Source: Promethearchaeia archaeon (lineage in GTDB: Archaea; Asgardarchaeota; Lokiarchaeia; Sigyniarchaeales; SOKP01). From it: 5,428 nucleotides of DNA. Shown in pieces: positions 1 to 5,409 of this stretch; positions within the stretch are counted from its first letter, which is position 1; each line of letters opens with the position of its first letter. The stretch lies in the NCBI GenBank assembly GCA_029856375.1, contig JAHQWX010000159.1, positions 1 to 5,428 of the forward strand, in the 5' to 3' direction. The position numbers were made by a program, and so were the translations under genes. The notes under the pieces are model-generated. The model did no database searches. It was given only the letters and a program-made list of their open reading frames with translations, and was not told where the DNA came from.

Positions 1-3000
1 TACCACCACATCAAAGCCAGCTGCTTCTTCAGCTGCATTAATCTCTGGGCCAGCTGCTGCTGTTGGTGTATCTGTGGAGGCTGGAGCAACTGTATCCTTA
101 ATAATACCAACCTCACTATCTGTACCAATATTACCGGCTGTATCGTTGGCATAAATTCTAATTATGACTGATCCGTTTCCAAATTGAGCCCATGCAACAG
201 AAATGTCGCCGGTCCAAGTATAATTATCTGTATAATCCCCCAGATCCGTAGCATTTATTATCATAAACCATTCCGAATCTTGATATAAATCGTCGTTAGT
301 GAACATAACGGTTGGAGCGGTTATTCCACAGAGTTTATTTGATTCTGGTGTCGTAATCGTAATATCGGGATTGTCAATATCTTTGTATAATACTAATGAA
401 AACGAATCGTTGATATTACCATCAGAGTCGTTTGCAAAGATATATAGGGTAAATTGTTGCTCGTCAGCTAAGCTGGCCCATAATCCTCCATCAAGAGGAA
501 CAGAGGCGCCGTTTGGCACAATGATTATGTAAAGCCCATATTCGTACCATGTAGTATTAAGAGCTTCGTCTGAAGCAGTTATTTGAATGTTAGGTATTGA
601 ATTACAACTCGTGTAGTTTCCTGGTAGGATGGCATCTACAGAAGGTTTTATGGTATCTTCCACTGTAATATTAATAATTTTTGAAGCATTGTTATTATAA
701 GGATCGCACGCCCTAATCTCTACCCAAATTACTCCCACCGAGAGAGGGGTATTATTAGATATTTTTCCATCACCAGCAATGTCAAAATTCGTATTGTTGA
801 TCCAGTATTTGTTGATTCCAGAGAGATCGGAAGCGTTCAAATCGTAAGAAAAAGGGAAACCGAGTTCTACGACTCGATCCTCTGGGTCTTCGTCCCAAGT
901 TGGGTCAGTAGTATCTTCCACTGTAATATTAATAATTTTTGAAGCATTACTGTTATAAGGATCGCACGCCCTTATCTCTACCCAGATTACTCCTACAGAG
1001 AGAGGTGTTTTATTAGTTATTTTTCCATCCCCATCCATGTCAAAGTCGGTATTGTTGATCCAATATTTGTCGATTCCAGATTCGTCAGTTGCGTTCACAT
1101 CGTAAAAAAAGGATAAGCCGAATTCAATGGTTTGATCAGATGGCTCTTCGTCCCATGTGGGTGGTGGGTTCGAAATGGACACGATAACTGTTTGTTGAAT
1201 CCCCGATATGCCATAGGTGTCGTTATACTCAATCGTATAGTTAAAAATTCCGGGTTTAGAGCGATTTATAGCGACATTGATAAAAGAATCGTTCGACCAA
1301 TCGTCCCATTCCTCCCAAATGTAGAAAATTCCATTCGTATCGTTAGCGATTACTCGGTATTGACCTTCTCCGTAATCATCTGTAAGGACCCAATCGATAG
1401 TTTCTGTTCCAACTAGAGATGTGCTTAAGATTTCAGGTCCAGATGCTTCTGGAGGTAGATTTGTGATAGTTACAACGACCATATCCACAATTCCAGACTG
1501 ACCAGCGCTATCGTTGTACTCAATCGTATAATTAAAGATGCCTGGAAACGTGCGGTTTATCTGAACTTGTAGATTAATATTATTGAACCACGGTTGCCAA
1601 TCTTCCCAAATATAGAAGTCGCCATTTGTGTTGTTAGCGATTACCCGATACTGCCCTACCCCGTAATCGTCCGCGATGGTCCAATTAATAGTTTCCTTCC
1701 CGATCCTCGTTGTAGTTACCGGCCCTTGGTTTGAAGCTGTTGGTAAGTTATCCTGCGAAATATTTACTATGACCGTATCGGCAATACCAACACCACCTGC
1801 GGAATTATTGAACTGAATCGTAAAATTGAAAATTCCTGGTTCGGAGCGATTAATAGCGACATTGAGAAATGTATCGTTCAACCAATCGTCCCAATCGTCC
1901 CAAACATAATAATCTCCATATGTATCATTGGTAATCACCCTATATTTACCAGGAGATATATGATCCCAAATTTTCCAAGGAATCACTTCTGATCCAGTAG
2001 TTAACGTTGTGATATCAGATGGATGATTTGATGCGGGAATATTATCTATTAGCTCAACAATAACAGAATCAGGAACTCCGCTACTTCCAATTGTATTATT
2101 ATATTCAATTGTATAATTAAATATACCCGCGGCAGAGCGGTTAATTTCCACAATAAGAGGAACATCAACGCTCCAATCTGACCAATCCTTCCATACATAG
2201 TAGGCTCCATTCGTATCGTTAGCAATCACTCTATACTGATCACCGCCCATACGGTCAGTTAAGGTCCAAGTGATGTTATCAGCCCCATAAATCGAATCAG
2301 AAAAATCAGGAGGTGAGTCAGATATAGGAGTTAAATCAACATTTAGACATTGAGCGTAAATATCATCATTAGCGCCTCTTCCATCCCTCCATGCTACACA
2401 AACACTTGTATCGTCGTCATACTCCACCTTTGGATCAAATTGGTCTCCGGTTGCATCGCAAACCACCGTGCCATTAGCATCCCAGATACTAGCACCTTCA
2501 ACTACATATTGAGCATAAATATCACAATTTGATCCCCGATAATCGCTCCATGCAACAACCACTCCTTCACTTGTCGCGCAGATATCCAGGTAAAAATTGG
2601 AGCTATATAATCCTTGATTACCAGTTTCAGTACATACAGCAAATCCGTTGGTTGTCCATTGAGGATCTCCCGTGGAATTGTAATTCTGAACATAAATATC
2701 ATAGTTATCAGTAGCGTCCCGTGAATCAACCCAAGCAACATACATGTTTCCATTCTCGTCTGAACAAACTCTTGGTGCCCTTTGGGTATTTGATAAATCA
2801 ACTACACATGTTCCATTATTGATCCATTGAGTATCTCCTGTACTATTAATGTATTGAGTGAATATTCCATCATCTCCGTTATTACTTTCCCATACAATAT
2901 AGGCTCCACCATTCCCGTCGGCACAAATTCTAGGATTTGACTGGTCGTTTGCACTAGTACATATTTTTTCTCCATTGCTCGTCCATGGGAGCCCTCCAGT

Positions 3001-3810
3001 GGAAGTATAATGTGCAGCATAGATGTCATAATTGGTTCCAGAGCGGTAATCTTCCCAAGTGACGATACCACCACCGCTCCCATCTTTACAGATCTTAGGG
3101 TATCGTTGGACATTAGAAGCGCTACACACGGTCGTTTCTGCATGTATATTCGTTCCAGTCATACGGTGGACATTGATGTTATCGTTCAATCTTTGAGCGA
3201 CGATGGAGTGACCCGCGTCGTTATGTATAAGGTCTGGTCGAACTTCGAGTCCTGGGTTCGCATAAAACATCATATGACAATTGGGTGGATTATAGTCGTT
3301 ACTTCCAGTTAGAGTGATTCTAGCTGAATAAGTCCTCTTTCCAGTACCCCGATCATCATACCATGCCATAAGCATAGTCGAGGATCCGGCAGCCATTGCC
3401 AACTTTCTTTGAGGATCTGCCGCATCGCAAAGAGATATTGAGCCCCAAACATTCTCTCCGTTAGCATTATAGCGGGATCCCCAGATGCCATCTGAGCCTA
3501 CCACCCAGCCAAAGAACCACCCTCCACTTCCATCTACGCAAATGTCGTGGTCGTTATCATCATAGCTTCCAGGAGAAGATCCTACTTGAACGCCATCTTC
3601 GGTCCATTTTACTGGATAGGAATCGTCGGCCGGCGTTGGCGTTTCTACATAATTAATTTCGGAATCGTGATCAATATTGTCAAGTTCGATTACGATATCT
3701 TGAGAATCATAATTATGATTAGGAACAGGTGCAAAAATAGCGATAACGATAAAAATTTGGAACGCTATTAAAAAAAACAAAGCAGAATTTTTCCTATTAA
3801 ATAAGTCCAT
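1..3810 (-). CDS. Giant modular secreted surface protein (propeller head plus Ig/cadherin-like stalk), C-terminus cut by window edge
   Basis: The frame is open for 1270 codons from ATG at 3810 to base 1, which I translated line by line without finding a stop. An in-frame TAG lies 12 bases upstream (3825-3823), so this ATG is the only start supported. Residues 5-28 form a basic-then-hydrophobic signal peptide or anchor (N-R-K, then about 19 apolar residues), followed by an acidic linker to about residue 86. Residues 87-490 are propeller-like blades, 496-882 four Ig-like repeats, 885-1056 two cadherin-like modules, and 1057-1243 two further Ig-like modules. A T/P/A/E-rich linker follows, ending G-F-D-V-V-V at the window edge. 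I infer an extracellular protein that displays a head domain on a glycosylated stalk, for adhesion, glycan binding or as part of the cell coat. No catalytic motif is visible and the ligand is unknown. The V-V-V may begin a C-terminal transmembrane anchor. The style matches Asgard archaeal surface proteins (from memory). Coding is certain; the role is an inference. Confidence 0.93.
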   Translation of the reverse strand, partial: MDLFNRKNSALFFLIAFQIFIVIAIFAPVPNHNYDSQDIVIELDNIDHDSEINYVETPTPADDSYPVKWTEDGVQVGSSPGSYDDNDHDICVDGSGGWFFGWVVGSDGIWGSRYNANGENVWGSISLCDAADPQRKLAMAAGSSTMLMAWYDDRGTGKRTYSARITLTGSNDYNPPNCHMMFYANPGLEVRPDLIHNDAGHSIVAQRLNDNINVHRMTGTNIHAETTVCSASNVQRYPKICKDGSGGGIVTWEDYRSGTNYDIYAAHYTSTGGLPWTSNGEKICTSANDQSNPRICADGNGGAYIVWESNNGDDGIFTQYINSTGDTQWINNGTCVVDLSNTQRAPRVCSDENGNMYVAWVDSRDATDNYDIYVQNYNSTGDPQWTTNGFAVCTETGNQGLYSSNFYLDICATSEGVVVAWSDYRGSNCDIYAQYVVEGASIWDANGTVVCDATGDQFDPKVEYDDDTSVCVAWRDGRGANDDIYAQCLNVDLTPISDSPPDFSDSIYGADNITWTLTDRMGGDQYRVIANDTNGAYYVWKDWSDWSVDVPLIVEINRSAAGIFNYTIEYNNTIGSSGVPDSVIVELIDNIPASNHPSDITTLTTGSEVIPWKIWDHISPGKYRVITNDTYGDYYVWDDWDDWLNDTFLNVAINRSEPGIFNFTIQFNNSAGGVGIADTVIVNISQDNLPTASNQGPVTTTRIGKETINWTIADDYGVGQYRVIANNTNGDFYIWEDWQPWFNNINLQVQINRTFPGIFNYTIEYNDSAGQSGIVDMVVVTITNLPPEASGPEILSTSLVGTETIDWVLTDDYGEGQYRVIANDTNGIFYIWEEWDDWSNDSFINVAINRSKPGIFNYTIEYNDTYGISGIQQTVIVSISNPPPTWDEEPSDQTIEFGLSFFYDVNATDESGIDKYWINNTDFDMDGDGKITNKTPLSVGVIWVEIRACDPYNSNASKIINITVEDTTDPTWDEDPEDRVVELGFPFSYDLNASDLSGINKYWINNTNFDIAGDGKISNNTPLSVGVIWVEIRACDPYNNNASKIINITVEDTIKPSVDAILPGNYTSCNSIPNIQITASDEALNTTWYEYGLYIIIVPNGASVPLDGGLWASLADEQQFTLYIFANDSDGNINDSFSLVLYKDIDNPDITITTPESNKLCGITAPTVMFTNDDLYQDSEWFMIINATDLGDYTDNYTWTGDISVAWAQFGNGSVIIRIYANDTAGNIGTDSEVGIIKDTVAPASTDTPTAAAGPEINAAEEAAGFDVVV
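82..642 (-). repeat. Two Ig-like modules of about 92-95 residues near the C-terminal end
   Basis: Residues about 1057-1148 and 1149-1243 form two divergent repeats. Both have a P-rich entry strand, then a loop with a single cysteine (C1069 and C1161). An aromatic W-Y/F motif follows (W1088 and W1181), with the N-D-S/T repeat ending in Y-A/F-N-D-S/T-x-G-N-I. The link K-D-I/T-x-x-P closes each copy. This resembles the bacterial/archaeal Ig-like domains often placed in tandem before a membrane anchor. The two cysteines sit at equivalent positions, one per module, so any disulfide would have to be intermolecular or between modules. Confidence 0.65.
643..1158 (-). repeat. Tandem pair of 86-residue cadherin-like (CADG-type) modules, highly similar at DNA level
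   Basis: Residues 885-970 (901-1158) and 971-1056 (643-900) are two head-to-tail copies offset by exactly 258 bases. Aligned by eye, they are identical at 65 of 86 residues, and the last third differs at one position. At DNA level, 653-690 matches 911-948 exactly over 38 bases. Each module runs T-W-D-E, E-x-G (in the Q/R-x-x-E-x-G turn), Y-D-V/L-N-A, S-G-I-x-K-Y-W-I-N-N-T, D-G-K-I-x-N, P-L-S-V-G-V, and closes on I-N-I-T-V-E-D-T. This is the pattern of cadherin-like/dystroglycan-type domains in archaeal surface proteins. They would be rigid stalk modules, possibly bridged by calcium. The sharp block of identity indicates a recent duplication or conversion. Confidence 0.85.
1165..2325 (-). repeat. 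Four 97-residue Ig-like repeats with a W-x-x-W-x-x-W signature
   Basis: This covers residues about 496-882 in four tandem copies, at roughly 2035-2325, 1741-2034, 1450-1740 and 1165-1449. The landmark Q/K-Y-R-V-I begins at residues 525, 622, 720 and 817, a period of 97-98. Each copy runs I-x-W, then D-x-x-G-x-Q-Y-R-V-I-A-N-D-T-N-G, then Y/F-Y-V/I-W-x-D/E-W-x-x-W. It continues with I-N-R-S/T, P/A-G-I-F-N-Y/F-T-I, and closes on V-I/V-V-x-I. The alternating hydrophobic pattern and strand lengths fit a beta-sandwich stalk domain. Each copy carries several N-x-S/T sequons. Copies 2-4 are closer to each other than to copy 1, which has S-A-A-G-I-F instead of the P-G-I-F of the others. Confidence 0.85.
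2341..3552 (-). repeat. Propeller-like head: about eight degenerate 50-58 residue blades
   Basis: This covers residues 87-490 of the surface protein. Each unit has an entry strand of the form P-x-I/V-C-x-D-G-x-G-G, then W-x-D-x-R, then D-I-Y-A-Q, and finally a G-x-x-x-W-x-x-N-G turn into I/V-C. W-x-D-x-R is visible at about residues 150, 252, 360, 421 and 474. The D-I-Y-A/V-type strand occurs at 262, 371, 430 and 483, with a degenerate copy at about 315. The first three units (87-230) are more divergent. Repeats of this type in archaea and bacteria are expected to fold as beta-propeller blades. Eight units would give one eight-bladed propeller, or seven blades plus an edge strand. Fifteen cysteines fall in this region. 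No Asp-box of the sialidase type is evident, and no active site could be assigned. Confidence 0.7.
3727..3798 (-). other. Signal peptide / N-terminal membrane segment of the surface protein
   Basis: Residues 5-28 read N-R-K-N-S-A and then an apolar run rich in F, I, L, V and A, ending A-P-V-P. This is a typical Sec signal: a short basic n-region, a long h-region and a small-residue/proline c-region. Cleavage would fall near residue 27-30, ahead of the acidic linker. No cysteine lipobox follows, so it does not look like a lipoprotein. An uncleaved anchor is possible. Confidence 0.85.
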
Positions 3811-3817
3811 AAACCAA

Positions 3818-3824
3818 ATCCCCT
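3818..3824 (-). promoter_or_regulatory. Shine-Dalgarno-like site of the surface-protein gene
   Basis: The minus strand reads AGGGGAT seven bases before ATG 3810. It differs at one position from AGGTGAT, the complement of the conserved 3' end of archaeal 16S rRNA. Motif and spacing both support this ATG as the start. Confidence 0.5.
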
Positions 3825-3842
3825 ATTAATTGATTTAGTGAG

Positions 3843-3875
3843 AATTAAATTAAAATCTATAAACAAAATTTAATT
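3843..3875. repeat. 9-bp inverted repeat flanking the proximal TATA box
   Basis: The arms are AATTAAATT at 3843-3851 and AATTTAATT at 3867-3875, separated by 15 bases that contain the TATA-like element. The arms are pure A/T and such matches arise easily in AT-rich spacers, so functional weight is low. Confidence 0.3.
3855..3863 (-). promoter_or_regulatory. Candidate proximal TATA box for the surface-protein gene
   Basis: The minus strand reads TTTATAGAT, centred about 49 bases before the ATG. With the usual archaeal distance of about 25 bases to the transcription start, the leader would be about 24 bases and would just contain the Shine-Dalgarno-like site. It sits in the loop of a 9-bp inverted repeat. 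The surroundings are very AT-rich, so chance TATA matches are likely. Confidence 0.35.
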
Positions 3876-3901
3876 AAGTAGTTATAGAGTATAATGATCA
3901 A

Positions 3902-3911
3902 GCGAATTCGC
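3902..3911. promoter_or_regulatory. Perfect 10-bp palindrome next to the distal TATA box
   Basis: GCGAATTCGC is a perfect dyad that cannot be extended (A faces A on either side). It is the most GC-containing spot in an otherwise AT-rich spacer and lies immediately downstream of the distal TATA element. In archaea that is where repressors commonly bind to block initiation. A dimeric regulator site is possible but unproven. Confidence 0.3.
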
Positions 3912-3924
3912 ATATATAATCTTT
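3912..3924 (-). promoter_or_regulatory. Candidate distal TATA box with purine-rich BRE-like flank
   Basis: The minus strand reads AAAGATTATATAT, an A-rich BRE-like stretch leading into TTATATAT. It directly abuts the palindrome at 3902-3911. It would place transcription start near 3890 and give a leader of about 80 bases. It is a better TATA match than the proximal candidate, but implies a longer leader than most archaeal genes have. Confidence 0.4.
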
Positions 3925-3971
3925 AGGTATTGTCCTCGTTGTGATGTTGGTTCAATAATACTTAACGCCAC

Positions 3972-4000
3972 AAAAAAAGGATATAAAACAAAAATTTTTT
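3972..4000 (-). terminator. Probable T-tract terminator downstream of nreA
   Basis: Read on the minus strand, the region 43-71 bases past the nreA stop contains a run of five T, then GTTTTATATCC, then a run of seven T (3972-3978). Archaeal RNA polymerase terminates at U-rich tracts without needing a hairpin. The tracts lie between the nreA stop and the candidate promoters of the next gene, which is the expected place. Confidence 0.5.
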
Positions 4001-4042
4001 GCGAATAATCTAAGGAAAACGCGCTATAGGATTAAAATAGTA

Positions 4043-5368
4043 TTAAAGAAATTCATCTAAAGTTTTTTGCTTCTGAATGAATTCGATTAGTTTGCTACTC
4101 TTTTTCCAATGTTTTAAACTAACCATTAAACCTTCAGACATTCTGTTAAGAGCCGAATTGAAGTTATCGAATACAACTGGTTTGGATTCCATCGCGTTTT
4201 TAGTGGTCTCTCTTATTACCCACACGCCCAGAGGGACAGTATATCCAGCTGAGACTTCCCGAAATATTAAGATTCTAGCTTGACGCCTTATTTTATACAA
4301 GTAGTCGCAAATTGATTTGCGGGCAGCGTAATACGCCCCGGTAATGTTGCTAGCGTAGCTGGTTCTACCCTTGTAAAATTCAGTATCGGTGCATATCTGA
4401 GGCTTTAAAGGGGTTTTATAATCCAATGATACATTCCATAACGAATTTGGAGCCCATACTTCGTTCATTTCATAAGTGAATTTACCCGGGAAAAGCAGTA
4501 TCTTAAACTGATTGTCTAAATATTTCGATTCAAATATTTGGTAATCGTTAATTTCTGGAAATTTTTTTATCTCCTTGAGCAGTCTTTTCGAAATGATATC
4601 GTCAATCGCTGTGATCGTCCATCTCGTTGGTACCAACTTACGATTCTCTTTTTCGCCAAGTAATCCTGCAGAAAACACTCTTTGGATGGAAGAGAAGGGA
4701 ACTCTACCCTTCATGTAAAGATATTCGCTTACTGCTTCGCTTGCCTTCAAGTCGGTATCCGAAACGCAATAGTCAACTTTTGGATGCACTTTCACATTTT
4801 CAGTTATCCGAATTTTATCGGTAATCCCTGAAGGGCCGAGTGGGAGGGCGTGATTATCTATAGTCACATTTAGAGTTAATTTTTCAAGGTGCGTCTCGGT
4901 CTCAACAGGTCGCGCGGCCATCGAGAGTTCTTGAGAAGTCTCTAACAACCTTTGTGTTTTTAGAGGAGGGGTTGTTTTTATTTTTTTTGCGGCTGACTTA
5001 ACGTTAACCTTAAAATTACTTCGAACTAAGCTACTTCGATATTTTACCACGGCTTCAGAGGGCGTGCCAAACCAGAGTTCTGGAGCGTCGAGTACATGAA
5101 AATCGCTAATCGGTAGAGTCTCTACATATTCCTTAAATGGAACCAAAGGTCCGACAGCAACATTTGGGTAGTTATACCGCCCTACGAAAAAACCTGGAGG
5201 GCTAGGACCAAAAACCTCGACATTGCGTTTTGACCGCCCAATCTCAAACGGGATAACCGATTTTAAAATAGATTTTTTCATTAATATTGGGCAGGTCTTT
5301 TTACCGCACAGGAGCCTCGCTCCCTTACATCGAATGCAGATGTTTTGTTCTGTCGGAGGTCGCACCAA
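4043..5368 (-). CDS. nreA: Archaeal DNA repair protein NreA with C-terminal PCNA-interacting motif
   Basis: This 441-residue protein of the archaeal Nre family (COG1602) is near the usual family length. Residues 11-26 carry four cysteines (C11, C14, C21, C26) in C-x2-C-x6-C-x4-C, a probable zinc site. The family signature G-P-S-P-P-x-F-F-V-G-R-Y starts at residue 54 and leads to V-G-P-L-V-P ending at 77. S-D-T-D-L-K-A is at 203-209, L-V-P-T-R-W-x-I-T-A-I-D-D at 245-257, G-R-T-S-Y-A and G-A-Y-Y-A-A-R within 334-350, and R-E through P-L-G-V-W-V-I-R-E at 370-387. The last eight residues, Q-K-T-L-D-E-F-L (434-441), fit a PIP box (Q-x-x-L-x-x-aromatic-hydrophobic) for binding the PCNA clamp. The family is implicated in repair of interstrand-crosslink-type damage, from work in Haloferax. 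Its enzymatic activity is not settled. The start is TTG at 5368 or GTG at 5365; an in-frame TAG at 5377-5375 excludes anything longer, and the first ATG (M30) would remove the zinc site. Confidence 0.95.
   Translation of the reverse strand: MVRPPTEQNICIRCKGARLLCGKKTCPILMKKSILKSVIPFEIGRSKRNVEVFGPSPPGFFVGRYNYPNVAVGPLVPFKEYVETLPISDFHVLDAPELWFGTPSEAVVKYRSSLVRSNFKVNVKSAAKKIKTTPPLKTQRLLETSQELSMAARPVETETHLEKLTLNVTIDNHALPLGPSGITDKIRITENVKVHPKVDYCVSDTDLKASEAVSEYLYMKGRVPFSSIQRVFSAGLLGEKENRKLVPTRWTITAIDDIISKRLLKEIKKFPEINDYQIFESKYLDNQFKILLFPGKFTYEMNEVWAPNSLWNVSLDYKTPLKPQICTDTEFYKGRTSYASNITGAYYAARKSICDYLYKIRRQARILIFREVSAGYTVPLGVWVIRETTKNAMESKPVVFDNFNSALNRMSEGLMVSLKHWKKSSKLIEFIQKQKTLDEFL
5335..5366 (-). 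other. Start region of nreA: competing TTG and GTG initiation codons
   Basis: TTG (5368-5366) and GTG (5365-5363) are adjacent codons in frame. Neither has a strong Shine-Dalgarno site upstream; only a weak purine stretch (GAGATAGAAGAA) precedes them. The four-cysteine site begins at C11, so either start keeps the whole conserved domain. I cannot tell the two apart from sequence. Confidence 0.55.
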
Positions 5369-5396
5369 ATTCTTCTATCTCGAAAAAAATTAGTAC

Positions 5397-5409
5397 TATA
5401 ATAATAAAA
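5397..5409 (-). promoter_or_regulatory. Candidate TATA box of nreA
   Basis: The minus strand reads TTTTATTATTATA, centred near 5402. A start of transcription about 25 bases downstream would fall near 5376, only about 8 bases before the TTG. This implies a leaderless or nearly leaderless message, which fits the absence of a clear Shine-Dalgarno site. A second AT-rich element at the window edge (about 5417-5428) could act instead. Confidence 0.4.

Noticed and set aside
643..2325. Regularly spaced DNA repeats as a CRISPR array or satellite
   Set aside because: The repeat periods are 258 and about 291-294 bases, all multiples of three, and lie inside one open frame. They encode protein domains.
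2502..3143. Two abutting open frames on the minus strand (2502-2801 and 2802-3143), in a different frame from the surface protein
   Set aside because: They lie wholly inside the propeller coding region, their translations have no recognisable family pattern, and their openness follows from the repeated blade codons. They are shadows of the real frame.
2341..3552. Sialidase or other glycoside hydrolase activity for the propeller head
   Set aside because: No S-x-D-x-G-x-T-W Asp-boxes and no recognisable Arg triad or catalytic pair. W-x-D-x-R is a structural blade motif, so no enzyme function is claimed.
299..3771. Several plus-strand open frames of 60-100 codons (for example 299-532, 1132-1416, 3010-3312, 3547-3771)
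   Set aside because: All are antisense to the surface-protein frame, which is continuous and strongly patterned. None has a family signature or convincing start context.
3811..4042. A small RNA or tRNA gene in the intergenic spacer
   Set aside because: The spacer is very AT-rich, with no tRNA arms, no GC-rich folded core of the kind expected of structured archaeal RNAs, and no open frame of note. Only promoter- and terminator-like elements are visible.
4077..4824. Plus-strand frames at 4077-4283 and 4627-4824
   Set aside because: They are antisense to conserved parts of nreA and show no independent coding evidence.
5279..5281. ATG at residue 30 as the start of nreA
   Set aside because: It would remove the C11/C14/C21/C26 zinc site that is part of the family, so the upstream TTG or GTG must be used.
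3811..5368. nreA and the surface-protein gene as one operon
   Set aside because: The gap is 232 bases, with T-tracts after nreA and TATA-like elements plus a Shine-Dalgarno-like site before the next gene. Separate transcription is more likely.
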